64,000 nucleotides of DNA from Megaustenia siamemsis (taxonomy: Eukaryota; Mollusca; Gastropoda; Stylommatophora; Ariophantidae): contig JAVIAB010000092.1 in assembly GCA_032433765.1 (NCBI GenBank), positions 60,965,126 through 61,029,125 on the forward strand. The letters are read 5' to 3'. The position numbers were made by a program, and so were the translations under genes. Numbering within the stretch: the first letter of the stretch is position 1; every line of letters begins with the position of its first letter. Shown here one piece after another: positions 35,956 to 47,570 of this stretch. The notes under the pieces are model-generated. The model was not told the DNA's origin. It searched no databases and saw nothing but the letters and a program-made list of their open reading frames with translations.

Positions 35956-37074
35956 TGTACTGGAGGTTAGGAATAAAAACAAGATACCCCTGCAGACGAC
36001 CCAGCCGCTGGCACAAATGAGTACCCTGGGAAGGTGAGATATGGCGCCTCCCTCGTGAGTTACGATACTTAAGGCGACACTAGACAGTAGTCGCATAATA
36101 CCTCTGGATAGGCGTCCGAGCACTAATGGGTAAAAAAAACCTGCATTGAAATGGCCGATTCAAGCCTCGTACCTGTATCTTTAGAGTCGCTGTAGTGGAG
36201 GATGTAGTCAGATAAACAAGAGAAAATCTGCATTTTTATTATTATCGATTACTTGACAATGAAATATAGAAGTATTTTGCACACAAGTAAAATAAATTAA
36301 ATTACAAGTTAAAAAAATAAATACATATTTACCGTTTTCAGGAATTTATAACAGTTATTTTGGGACTATTACTAAAACTGTACATTCAAAAATTGGTCAA
36401 TGCAACTGCTCACTAACCATGGTTCAGAAAGGTACAATTTTATTAGTAACAACATAATCCAGACAATTAAAAACATACCAAAAATAATCGTACTCTATTT
36501 CAATATGTACAAATAAAGTGCGTGTCTAGGTTGTCAAATGTCTTTTGTCAGATTAAAAAATAATAAATGGAGATTGACTGTTTTTGCTATATTAAAAAAA
36601 AAACGAACATTTCAGATTTCCCGATTTTTGCCAAAAAAGATGTTTACAAACCTATCGTAGTCCGTCCGGCATAATCTGTCTGGTACATTAATGCCTTTGT
36701 ATCTAAAGGTTATATCTACTCTTACTGCTACATGCTACAACTACACACACTACTAGGACTACTACTAGGGTATTAATAACTAATTGAAGCTACCCGCTAC
36801 CAGATTAGATTGAATTCTATCAAAAAAGACATAGTTCTACCACAACATAAAAAATACACTTTGTACTTTAGTAAAAATTACTAGAGCACTAATAATTCTA
36901 CATTAATTACATGTAATTTCTAACTATTTTTTTTAAATTAATGTAGCATTATTAGCCATGAACAAAAATTCTATAAGACATTCAATTTTCTGCAAATTAA
37001 TTAATTAATTGTATCGATATAAGATTTTTATTGAAAATGTATGATAATATTATAACGACACAGAGAATATTTTA
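35956..37074. other. Unassigned AT-rich DNA
   Basis: No gene recognised. The A/T runs at about 36300-36330 and 36590 are not informative. Confidence 0.4.
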
Positions 37075-37378
37075 TGGTTCATTAACATATTTTCATAATC
37101 ATCATTGAGTGTCGTCTCCGCATCGAAGGTTGGCTACCGTGGAGCGCCATTTCGTTATGTTTCTTGCTTAGATGTTGCAGGTTGCCATAGGCTGACTTGT
37201 CCATCTTTTCATGCTGCTCGTCCTTGTTAGTCTTGGTCTGCCTATGCCTCTTTTACCTTGTATTTTCCTTTCCAAGATTACTTTAGGTAGACTGCTGTGT
37301 CTTTTAACATGCCCTAAACGATTTCTTTTCATTTTTAGTTGTTTCAAGACTTCATCGTTTGTTTAAATAAATACATTT
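37075..37378 (-). mobile_element. RTE-like LINE 3'-end relic
   Basis: The reverse complement matches about 30860-31150, including 'tgccgtctccg'-type sequence near the tail and 'caaggtaaaagaggca(t/g)aggcag'. Its tail ('catcattgag', about 37100) is at the left. It lies 60 bp from the left end of element 2. Confidence 0.75.
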
Positions 37379-37437
37379 TAGAACATTTCTTTTAGTTCCA
37401 GCATGCAATTATTTATATAAAAGTGCTTTATATAGAT

Positions 37438-37443
37438 AACGAC
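37438..37443. repeat. 6-bp target-site duplication, left (aacgac)
   Basis: The sequence aacgac immediately precedes AGTAGTATACAAGG. It is repeated directly after the right end at 48071-48076. Confidence 0.9.
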
Positions 37444-37943
37444 AGTAGTATACAAGGGTCCAACTGATATTCATTTAGGCGCTAAATTAACAAAGATATA
37501 TAGTAGGCGCGCGGCGCGCCTAATGTACCATAGGTGCAGGGGGAGTTAACCATGATAGCTCGTGTCGGGATGTTGACCTCTAGTCCCGGTGACCTCGGAA
37601 GTGACCTGTTTATGTCTGGTGTGCGCTGACTTTGGAGCGCTTGGTGTACTTGAGCGATAGTGATAGGTTAGTAGATTATACAGCATCAATGAAAAACGAT
37701 CAATATAAAACAGAAGACAAAGATATATTTTATTCTTTTATTATCTCAATAGGTGCATAACATACAGTGGATATTATATAACATTACAAAAATATTCAGT
37801 ACAGTGAGTCAATATATAGTACATGGATAACATTTAGTTATACCTATGTAGTTGGATGTCTGCTTAGCTATGTGGCGTCGATGAATCATAAGGGGTGAAA
37901 CTGTTAGAGATTCCTGGTTAGGCTAAGCTGGTAGTGTTAAGAG
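37444..37943. repeat. Element 2 left terminal region
   Basis: Terminus, then 'tcatttaggcgctaaattaa', the GC palindrome 'ggcgcgcggcgcgcc' (about 37506-37520), and the segment shared with the right end of element 1. A reversed poly-A signal region (tattcttttattatctc, about 37731) belongs to the minus-strand polB stub. Confidence 0.88.
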
Positions 37944-38321
37944 TTAAATATCTAGAGGTGTAGTCGAGACGTTATCGTCAGCTACCTTTCTTTTTATATA
38001 GAAATATGAAAGAGCATTTCTTGTTTGACTGTAGGAAAATATGGAATTATTTAAGACTTTGAAACCTACATTTTTCCCACCCTTAGCCTTTTGCGTGGCG
38101 AGAACCTCTAAAAACATATCTTTATCTAATTTGTTGTGTTGCTTGCTTAGCCCTTTACAACTGATTTTATCGTAACCCCCACTACAATGGTACGTCTTAC
38201 TACATAAGCTAACAAGAGCTGTCCCTTCGTACTCTAGTTTAAAAAGCCCGGGCGTTCGTTTGGTGTATGCTTTAACACCCTTACAGGTTATACAATCTGT
38301 TTTGCTAGTATGTTCATCGCA
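37944..38321 (-). pseudogene. polB 3' stub, left arm
   Basis: About 125 C-terminal codons of the element polymerase (KGVKAYTKR, FKLEYEGTALVSLCSKTY, then KDMFLEVLATQKAKGGKN, ending in the stop at 37944-37946). It is preceded directly by the 32-bp array, so the rest of the gene is deleted. One base is missing after 'tgtagtgggg' relative to element 1, shifting the frame. The identical deletion is in the right-arm copy. Confidence 0.9.
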
Positions 38322-39245
38322 GCAATGGGTGTATGGAGGTCGCCTAGTGTGTAATAAGGGCTGTATAGGGGTCGGCTAGTATGTCGTGATGGGTGTACGG
38401 AGGTCGTCTAGTGTGTCATATTGGGTGTATAGAGGGCGTTTAGTGTGTCATGATGGTTGTATAGGGGTCGTCTAGTGTGTCATGATGGTTGTATAGGGGT
38501 CGTCTTGTGTGTCATGATGGTTGTATAGGGGTCGTCTAGTGTGCCGTGATGGGTGTACGGAGGTCGTCTAGTGTGTCATATTGGGTGTATAGAGGGCGTT
38601 TAGTGTGTCATGATGGTTGTATAGGGATCGTCTAGTGTGTCATATTGGGTGTATAGAGGGCGTTTAGTGTGTCATGATGATTGTATAGGGATCGTCTAGT
38701 GTGTCATGATGGTTGTATAGGGGTCGTCTAGTGTGCCGTGATGGGTCAATGGAGGTCGGCTAGTATGTCGTGATGGGTGTACGGAGGTCGTCTAGTGTGT
38801 CATATTGGGTGTATAGAGGGCGTTTAGTGTGTCATGATGGTTGTATAGGGGTCGTCTAGTGTGTCATGATGGTTGTATAGGGGTCGTCTAGTGTGCCATG
38901 ATGGGTACATGGAGGTCGGCTAGTATGTCGTGATGGGTGTACGGAGGTCGTCTAGTGGGGTATGATGGTTGTATGGAGGTCGTCTAGTGTGTCATATCGG
39001 GTGTATAGAGGGCGTCTAGTGTGTCATGATGGGTGTATGTAGGTCGTTTAGTGTATCGTGAGGGGTGTATGGAGGTCGTCTACTGTGTCGTGAGGGGTGT
39101 ATGGAGGTCATCTGGTGTGGTATGTGGGGTGTATGGAGGTCATCTAGTGTGATATAAGGCTGTATGCCGGGCGTCTAGTGTGACATGAGGGCTGTATACA
39201 GGTCGCCTAGTGTGGCATGAGGGCTGTATGGCGGTTGTCTGGTAT
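38322..39245. repeat. 32-bp tandem array, left arm
   Basis: The unit carries 'ggtcgtctagtgtgtcatga' and 'tggttgtatagg', with gggtgtacgga variants, about 28 units. The array takes the place of the polB 5' part. The right arm holds the reverse complement, about two units shorter. Confidence 0.93.
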
Positions 39246-39540
39246 ATCATACATACCAATAAGAAAAATGAAGGAACATTACATTCAACATTACTTATCT
39301 TAACTACTTTACATCAATACAGTTGAATAACGTGTTATCGTTAAGTCTTACCATACTTTAAGAGAAAACATTCAAACTTACAGTATAAAATATAGTCTCA
39401 ATCATCTACACTGAATATAACCTATTATCGATAACCCTTAACATACTTTAAGAGAAAACAAGCCAACTTACGGTGCAAAACTCCGCTAGACTGAAGTGTA
39501 GTATGACCTTCCTTGAATCAATCAAACTTATAACGCCGTC

Positions 39541-39750
39541 TAGTTTAAATATAGCCTGGTAAGAAATGAATAAATTAGCCAATCAGCGAGTGACTAGGCC
39601 AACATCGCTTGATATCGGGATTAACCAATCAGAAAAGAGTATTAACATAGGAGGCGGGGCGAAGAAACGGCTGACAGGTGGATTAACCAATCAGAGAAGT
39701 GCGTTAGCCCAAGCGTAGGTAGTGGCTGTCGGGTCAGCAGTGGGGGAAAA
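39541..39750 (+). promoter_or_regulatory. CCAAT x3 + GC-box promoter-like region, left arm
   Basis: Three CCAATCAG boxes at 39579-39586, 39625-39632 and 39687-39694 and a GC box (ggaggcggggc, about 39650-39660) lie upstream of an ATG at 39751. A TATA-like 'tttaaatatag' is at about 39544. The reverse-complement copy is at about 45833-46042. Box clustering is seen directly; promoter activity is inferred. Confidence 0.5.
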
Positions 39751-39975
39751 ATGTTGGGTGGTGGGTTACTTGAACTCGTTTTGACCCCTGAGGCAATTCC
39801 AGAAGAGTTCTATGACCTCATTTTGACCGCTGAAGGCTTTAATACCAATGTTTTCCACTTCAACGAACGACATACATCATTAAAGGTGATTACTTCAGCT
39901 CTTAGACTTTGGAGTTCCATATCTTTAGCACTTCAACGAATAACAGACAACAGTAATGGTGAACCTTACAGATAA
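39751..39975 (+). CDS. 74-codon open frame of unknown function, left arm
   Basis: A short frame (MLGGGLLELVLTPEAIPEEF...) directly downstream of the CCAAT/GC-box cluster and pointing to the centre of the palindrome. It is identical to the right-arm frame at 45608-45832. I recognise no domain, signal peptide or membrane segment. It could be the first exon or truncated start of a gene that the full-length element encodes, or chance. Composition is less AT-rich than the repeats that follow. No poly-A signal is obvious before the next repeat block. Confidence 0.3.
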   Translation: MLGGGLLELVLTPEAIPEEFYDLILTAEGFNTNVFHFNERHTSLKVITSALRLWSSISLALQRITDNSNGEPYR

Positions 39976-41095
39976 GAAAACTTAGTTCCAAACCCTAAAA
40001 TTTCTACTCATAGTCACAAACTTTGATGCAAAACCCTAACAATTTAGTCCCAAAGTGATACTAGTTCGACACAAAAGTCGTAAATGTTATATACAAAGTC
40101 TAAAAGTTTGTCAAAAAGACAACCCAAACTCAAAATAGTTAGACACAAAACCCAACAATTTATAGGCAAAGTCCAAAAAGTTACTCCAAAAGACAACTAA
40201 TGTAACTCTTAATCCCAAAATTTCGGCTCATATGCACAAAGTTGAACACGAACTCTACAAATTTAGTCCCAAAGTCGTAATTGTTAGACACGAAAGTCGT
40301 AAATGTTATATTCAAATCCAAAAGTTTGTTAAAAAGACAACCCAAACTCAAAATAGTTAGACACAAAACCCAACAATTTATAGGTAAAGTCCAAAAAGTT
40401 ACTCCAAAAGACAACTAATGTAACACTTAACCCCAAAATTTCGTCTCATAACCAAACAGTTGAACTCAAAACCCTAAAAATTTAGTCCCAAAGTGATACT
40501 AGTTCGACACAAAAGTCGTAAATATTATATACAAAGTCTAAAAGTTTGTCAAAAAGACAACCCAAACTCAGAATAGTTAGACACAAAACCCAACAATTTA
40601 TAGGCAAAGTCCAAAAAGTTACTCCAAAAGACAACTAATGTAACACTTAACCCCAAAATTTCGTCTCATAACCAAACAGTTGAACTCAAAACCCTAAAAA
40701 TTTAGTCCCAAAGTGATACTAGTTCGACACAAAAGTCGTAAATGTGATATACAAAGGCCAAAACTTTGTCAAAAAGACAACCCAAACTCAGAATAGTTAG
40801 ACGCGAAAGTCATAAATGTTATATGCAAAGTCCAAAATTTTGTCAAAAAGACAACCCAAACTCAGAATATTTAGACACAAAAGACCAAATAGTTACATTC
40901 AAAGTCCAAAAGTTTGTCAAAAAGACAACCTTAACTCAAAATAGTTAGACACAAAACCCAACAATTTATATGCAAAGTCCAAAAAGTTACTCCAAAAGAC
41001 AACTAATTTAACAACAAGCCCTAAAATTTCGTCTCATAACCAAAAAGTTGAACTCAAAACCCTAAAAAGTGTCCACTTATCAACCAAAGTCTTTA
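39976..41095. repeat. About 220-bp tandem repeats, left arm
   Basis: Repeating 'gttagacacaaaacccaac', 'aatttatagg(c/t)aaagtcc', 'aaaaagttactccaaaagac' and 'aaattt(agtccc)aaagtga' in units of about 215-225 bp, themselves made of related 30-40 bp pieces. The reverse-complement block is at about 44500-45600. Confidence 0.88.
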
Positions 41096-41429
41096 ATACA
41101 GCTGAGAAAACCCTAATAAATAATTACAATTCACTAAAAATGTTGCACTTGATGATAGTTGCGACTGTGTCTAAATCATTATTGAAAATATTCATAGAAC
41201 TCTAGTAAAATCCAAACACACTAAAACACCACATTGAAAGAATGAACTTAAAGTTCACGCCCCTGTCACAACTCTGCTAAGAAAAGTACTGCAAAGCATG
41301 AAAGTTATGTCCCCTGCTATAACTCTACTAAACGAAAGTATTACCAAACACGTAGGTTACACTCCTACCATAACCCACTAAGAAAAACAAGATTTTGCTT
41401 AAAATACCACATTTATGATTGTTACGCCC
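41096..41429. other. Spacer in the left arm
   Basis: Non-repetitive between the 220-bp and 136-bp blocks, apart from three loosely related pieces ('cccctg(c/t)tataactct(a/g)ctaa'). It is mirrored at about 44165-44500. Confidence 0.6.
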
Positions 41430-42565
41430 CTTGACCCTTTATGAGGGGACGCCCATGAAACTGTTAGAAATAGTAAATTTACACTCTAGGGTTACTCCAA
41501 ACTTTATATTAAGCATCCCCATAGCAAAAATTTACTAAAAAACCACTTTTATGAGTGTTGCCCCCTTACCCATTTTTTGGCGGTTACGCCCATGAAACTG
41601 TTAAAAATAGTAAATTTAACATATAGACATACCCCAAACTTTATATTAAGCATCTCCGTATCAAGAATTCACTTAAAAACCACTTTTGAAATTACTACCC
41701 CAGTACCCATTTTTGGCGGTTACGCCCATGAAACTGTTAAAAATAGTAAATTTAACACCTAGACATATCCCAAACTTTATATTAAGCATCCCCATATCAA
41801 GAAGTTACATAAAAACAACTTTTGAAATTACTACCCCTGTACCCATTTTTGGTGGTTACGCCCATGAAACTGTTAAAAATAGTAAATTTAACATCTAGAC
41901 ATACTCCAAACTTTATATTAAGCATCCCCATAACAAAAATTTACATAAAAAATCACTTTTGAAATTACTACCCCTGTACCCATTTTTGGTGGTTACGCCC
42001 ATGAAACTGTTAAAAATAGTAAATTTAACATATAGACATACCCCAAACTTTATATTAAGCATCTCCGTATCAAGAATTCACTTAAAAACCACTTTTGAAA
42101 TTACTACCCCAGTACCCATTTTTGGCGGTTACGCCCATGAAACTGTTAAAAATAGTAAATTTAACACCTAGACATATCCCAAACTTTATATTAAGCATCC
42201 CCGTATCAAGAATTTACATAAAAACAACTTTTGAAATTACTATCCCTGTACCCATTTTTGACGGTTACGCCCATGAAACTGTTAGAAATAGTAAATTTAC
42301 ACTCTAGGGTTACTCCAAACTTTACATTAAACATCCCCGTAGCAAGAATTTACATAAAAACAACTTTTGAAATTACTACCCCAGTACCCATTTTTGGCGG
42401 TTACGCCCATGAAACTGTTAAAAATAGTCAATATAACACCTAGACATATCCCAAACTTTATATTAAACATCCCCATATCAAGAAGTTACATAAAAACAAC
42501 TTTTGAAATTACTACCCCTGTACCCATTTTTGGCGGTTACGCCCATGAAATCGATAAAAAAAATT
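41430..42565. repeat. 136-bp tandem repeats, left arm
   Basis: Eight units spaced 136 bp apart, each with 'ttacgcccatgaaactgtta' and 'tactacccc(a/t)gtacccattt'. Same family as 1291-2060 in element 1. A 70-codon frame recurs once per unit in shifting frames and is a by-product of the repeat. Confidence 0.93.
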
Positions 42566-42648
42566 GAAGTTTAACCTATTGGCATACATCAAACATAATA
42601 TGTGACACGCCCATGTATCAAATTTGCCTAAAAAATCAACCAAAAATT

Positions 42649-42799
42649 AGTAGTATACAATGTCAATTAGGGACCCCAAAAGTGCCTCTGACGGCACATA
42701 AATCCTTATATAAATAGTCTACCCGCAGATCGAGGCACATTTTTTGGTGCCGTTTTTCCTTATATGAGAGTCTAATCCTATTTGACATTGTATACTACT
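42649..42799. other. Palindrome centre with inward-facing copies of the terminal motif
   Basis: This 151-bp centre begins AGTAGTATACAATGTCAA and ends TTGACATTGTATACTACT, so its first 12 bases equal the element's own terminus. The true non-symmetric loop is about 42668-42780. It includes two direct copies of 'ccttatat(aa)a/g(t)agtcta'. Outside the motif the palindrome continues (accaaaaatt / aatttttggt). Confidence 0.85.
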
Positions 42800-42879
42800 A
42801 ATTTTTGGTTGATTTTTTAGGCAAATTTGATACATGGGCGTGTCACATATTATGTTTGATGTATGCCAATAGGTTAAAC

Positions 42880-44165
42880 TTCAATTTTTTTTATCGATTT
42901 CATGGGCGTAACCGCCAAAAATGGGTACAGGGGTAGTAATTTCAAAAGTTGTTTTTATGTAACTTCTTGATATGGGGATGTTTAATATAAAGTTTGGGAT
43001 ATGTCTAGGTGTTATATTGACTATTTTTAACAGTTTCATGGGCGTAACCGCCAAAAATGGGTACTGGGGTAGTAATTTCAAAAGTTGTTTTTATGTAAAT
43101 TCTTGCTACGGGGATGTTTAATGTAAAGTTTGGAGTAACCCTAGAGTGTAAATTTACTATTTCTAACAGTTTCATGGGCGTAACCGTCAAAAATGGGTAC
43201 AGGGGTAGTAATTTCAAAAGTTGTTTTTATGTAAATTCTTGATACGGGGATGCTTAATATAAAGTTTGGAGTATGTCTAGATGTTAAATTTACTATTTTT
43301 AACAGTTTCATGGGCGTAACCACCAAAAATGGGTACAGGGGTAGTAATTTCAAAAGTTGTTTTTATGTAACTTCTTGATATGGGGATGCTTAATATAAAG
43401 TTTGGGATATGTCTAGGTGTTAAATTTACTATTTTTAACAGTTTCATGGGCGTAACCGCCAAAAATGGGTACTGGGGTAGTAATTTCAAAAGTGGTTTTT
43501 AAGTGAATTCTTGATACGGAGATGCTTAATATAAAGTTTGGGGTATGTCTATATGTTAAATTTACTATTTTTAACAGTTTCATGGGCGTAACCACCAAAA
43601 ATGGGTACAGGGGTAGTAATTTCAAAAGTGATTTTTTATGTAAATTTTTGTTATGGGGATGCTTAATATAAAGTTTGGAGTATGTCTAGATGTTAAATTT
43701 ACTATTTTTAACAGTTTCATGGGCGTAACCACCAAAAATGGGTACAGGGGTAGTAATTTCAAAAGTTGTTTTTATGTAACTTCTTGATATGGGGATGCTT
43801 AATATAAAGTTTGGGATATGTCTAGGTGTTAAATTTACTATTTTTAACAGTTTCATGGGCGTAACCGCCAAAAATGGGTACTGGGGTAGTAATTTCAAAG
43901 TGGTTTTTAAGTGAATTCTTGATACGGAGATGCTTAATATAAAGTTTGGGGTATGTCTATATGTTAAATTTACTATTTTTAACAGTTTCATGGGCGTAAC
44001 CGCCAAAAAATGGGTAAGGGGGCAACACTCATAAAAGTGGTTTTTTAGTAAATTTTTGCTATGGGGATGCTTAATATAAAGTTTGGAGTAACCCTAGAGT
44101 GTAAATTTACTATTTCTAACAGTTTCATGGGCGTCCCCTCATAAAGGGTCAAGGGGCGTAACAAT
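42880..44165. repeat. 136-bp tandem repeats, right arm
   Basis: Reverse complement of 41430-42565, with one additional unit (nine instead of eight). Confidence 0.92.
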
Positions 44166-44499
44166 CATAAATGTGGTATTTTAAGCAAAATCTTGTTTTT
44201 CTTAGTGGGTTATGGTAGGAGTGTAACCTACGTGTTTGGTAATACTTTCGTTTAGTAGAGTTATAGCAGGGGACATAACTTTCATGCTTTGCAGTACTTT
44301 TCTTAGCAGAGTTGTGACAGGGGCGTGAACTTTAAGTTCATTCTTTCAATGTGGTGTTTTAGTGTGTTTGGATTTTACTAGAGTTCTATGAATATTTTCA
44401 ATAATGATTTAGACACAGTCGCAACTATCATCAAGTGCAACATTTTTAGTGAATTGTAATTATTTATTAGGGTTTTCTCAGCTGTATTAAAGACTTTGG

Positions 44500-45600
44500 T
44501 TGATAAGTGGACACTTTTTAGGGTTTTGAGTTCAACTTTTTGGTTATGAGACGAAATTTTAGGGCTTGTTGTTAAATTAGTTGTCTTTTGGAGTAACTTT
44601 TTGGACTTTGCATATAAATTGTTGGGTTTTGTGTCTAACTATTTTGAGTTAAGGTTGTCTTTTTGACAAACTTTTGGACTTTGAATGTAACTATTTGGTC
44701 TTTTGTGTCTAAATATTCTGAGTTTGGGTTGTCTTTTTGACAAAATTTTGGACTTTGCATATAACATTTATGACTTTCGTGTCTAACTATTCTGAGTTTG
44801 GGTTGTCTTTTTGACAAAGTTTTGGCCTTTGTATATAACATTTACGACTTTTGTGTCGAACTAGTATCACTTTGGGACTAAATTTTTAGGGTTTTGAGTT
44901 CAACTGTTTGGTTATGAGACGAAATTTTGGGGTTAAGTGTTACATTAGTTGTCTTTTGGAGTAACTTTTTGGACTTTGCCTATAAATTGTTGGGTTTTGT
45001 GTCTAACTATTCTGAGTTTGGGTTGTCTTTTTGACAAACTTTTAGACTTTGTATATAATATTTACGACTTTTGTGTCGAACTAGTATCACTTTGGGACTA
45101 AATTTTTAGGGTTTTGAGTTCAACTGTTTGGTTATGAGACGAAATTTTGGGGTTAAGTGTTACATTAGTTGTCTTTTGGAGTAACTTTTTGGACTTTACC
45201 TATAAATTGTTGGGTTTTGTGTCTAACTATTTTGAGTTTGGGTTGTCTTTTTAACAAACTTTTGGATTTGAATATAACATTTACGACTTTCGTGTCTAAC
45301 AATTACGACTTTGGGACTAAATTTGTAGAGTTCGTGTTCAACTTTGTGCATATGAGCCGAAATTTTGGGATTAAGAGTTACATTAGTTGTCTTTTGGAGT
45401 AACTTTTTGGACTTTGCCTATAAATTGTTGGGTTTTGTGTCTAACTATTTTGAGTTTGGGTTGTCTTTTTGGCAAACTTTTAGACTTTGTATATAACATT
45501 TACGACTTTTGTGTCGAACTAGTATCACTTTGGGACTAAATTGTTAGGGTTTTGCATCAAAGTTTGTGACTATGAGTAGAAATTTTAGGGTTTGGAACTA
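44500..45600. repeat. About 220-bp tandem repeats, right arm
   Basis: Reverse complement of 39976-41095 ('gggttttgtgtctaactatt', 'tttggactttgcctataaat'). Confidence 0.88.
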
Positions 45601-45607
45601 AGTTTTC

Positions 45608-45832
45608 TTATCTGTAAGGTTCACCATTACTGTTGTCTGTTATTCGTTGAAGTGCTAAAGATATGGAACTCCAAAGTCTAAGAGCTGAAGTAATCACCTT
45701 TAATGATGTATGTCGTTCGTTGAAGTGGAAAACATTGGTATTAAAGCCTTCAGCGGTCAAAATGAGGTCATAGAACTCTTCTGGAATTGCCTCAGGGGTC
45801 AAAACGAGTTCAAGTAACCCACCACCCAACAT
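45608..45832 (-). CDS. 74-codon open frame of unknown function, right arm
   Basis: Amino-acid-identical to the frame at 39751-39975, in the mirrored position. See that entry for the context and doubts. Identity of the two copies reflects the identity of the arms and is not independent evidence of selection. Confidence 0.3.
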   Translation of the reverse strand: MLGGGLLELVLTPEAIPEEFYDLILTAEGFNTNVFHFNERHTSLKVITSALRLWSSISLALQRITDNSNGEPYR

Positions 45833-46042
45833 TTTTCCCCCACTGCTGACCCGACAGCCACTACCTACGCTTGGGCTAACGCACTTCTCTGATTGGTTAA
45901 TCCACCTGTCAGCCGTTTCTTCGCCCCGCCTCCTATGTTAATACTCTTTTCTGATTGGTTAATCCCGATATCAAGCGATGTTGGCCTAGTCACTCGCTGA
46001 TTGGCTAATTTATTCATTTCTTACCAGGCTATATTTAAACTA
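45833..46042 (-). promoter_or_regulatory. CCAAT x3 + GC-box promoter-like region, right arm
   Basis: Mirror copy of 39541-39750, with CTGATTGG boxes near 45889, 45951 and 45997 and 'gccccgcctcc' near 45923. Confidence 0.5.
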
Positions 46043-46334
46043 GACGGCGTTATAAGTTTGATTGATTCAAGGAAGGTCATACTACACTTCAGTCTAGCGG
46101 AGTTTTGCACCGTAAGTTGGCTTGTTTTCTCTTAAAGTATGTTAAGGGTTATCGATAATAGGTTATATTCAGTGTAGATGATTGAGACTATATTTTATAC
46201 TGTAAGTTTGAATGTTTTCTCTTAAAGTATGGTAAGACTTAACGATAACACGTTATTCAACTGTATTGATGTAAAGTAGTTAAGATAAGTAATGTTGAAT
46301 GTAATGTTCCTTCATTTTTCTTATTGGTATGATA

Positions 46335-47193
46335 TACCAGACAACCGCCATACAGCCCTCATGCCACACTAGGCGACCTGTATACAGCCCTCATGTCACA
46401 CTAGACGCCCGGCATACAGCCTTATATCACACTAGATGACCTCCATACACCCCACATACCACACCAGATGACCTCCATACACCCCTCACGACACAGTAGA
46501 CGACCTCCATACACCCCTCACGATACACTAAACGACCTACATACACCCATCATGACACACTAGACGCCCTCTATACACCCGATATGACACACTAGACGAC
46601 CTCCATACAACCATCATACCCCACTAGACGACCTCCGTACACCCATCACGACATACTAGCCGACCTCCATGTACCCATCATGGCACACTAGACGACCCCT
46701 ATACAACCATCATGACACACTAGACGACCCCTATACAACCATCATGACACACTAAACGCCCTCTATACACCCAATATGACACACTAGACGACCTCCGTAC
46801 ACCCATCACGACATACTAGCCGACCTCCATTGACCCATCACGGCACACTAGACGACCCCTATACAACCATCATGACACACTAGACGATCCCTATACAACC
46901 ATCATGACACACTAAACGCCCTCTATACACCCAATATGACACACTAGACGATCCCTATACAACCATCATGACACACTAAACGCCCTCTATACACCCAATA
47001 TGACACACTAGACGACCTCCGTACACCCATCACGGCACACTAGACGACCCCTATACAACCATCATGACACACAAGACGACCTCTATACACCCAATATGAC
47101 ACACTAGACGACCTCCGTACACCCATCACGACATACTAGCCGACCCCTATACAGCCCTTATTACACACTAGGCGACCTCCATACACCCATTGC
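46335..47193. repeat. 32-bp tandem array, right arm
   Basis: Reverse complement of the left array ('tgacacactagacgacc', 'cctatacaaccatca'), about two units shorter and with a 4-bp difference at its inner edge. Confidence 0.93.
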
Positions 47194-47570
47194 TGCGATG
47201 AACATACTAGCAAAACAGATTGTATAACCTGTAAGGGTGTTAAAGCATACACCAAACGAACGCCCGGGCTTTTTAAACTAGAGTACGAAGGGACAGCTCT
47301 TGTTAGCTTATGTAGTAAGACGTACCATTGTAGTGGGGTTACGATAAAATCAGTTGTAAAGGGCTAAGCAAGCAACACAACAAATTAGATAAAGATATGT
47401 TTTTAGAGGTTCTCGCCACGCAAAAGGCTAAGGGTGGGAAAAATGTAGGTTTCAAAGTCTTAAATAATTCCACATTTTCCTACAGTCAAACAAGAAATGC
47501 TCTTTCCTATTTCTATATAAAAAGAAAGGTAGCTGACGATAACGTCTCGACTACACCTCTAGATATTTAA
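47194..47570 (+). pseudogene. polB 3' stub, right arm
   Basis: Mirror copy of the stub at 37944-38321, ending in TAA at 47568-47570. It carries the same single-base deletion at about 47336. An AATAAA follows at 47772-47777. Confidence 0.9.

Noticed and set aside
40181..40414. 77-codon frame (and mirror at 45169-45402)
   Set aside because: Lies in the 220-bp repeat block with low-complexity composition. Mirrored only because the arms are identical.
42649..42799. Central 151 bp as a separately inserted mini-element
   Set aside because: Its flanks are inverted, not directly repeated, so no target duplication. The motif is better treated as part of the palindrome's own structure.
41577..44006. 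Series of 60-106-codon frames (MKLLP...TPMKLLKIVN type) in both arms of element 2
   Set aside because: They recur every 136 bp in a different frame because 136 is not a multiple of 3, and end at the same relative place. No promoter or splice signal per unit.
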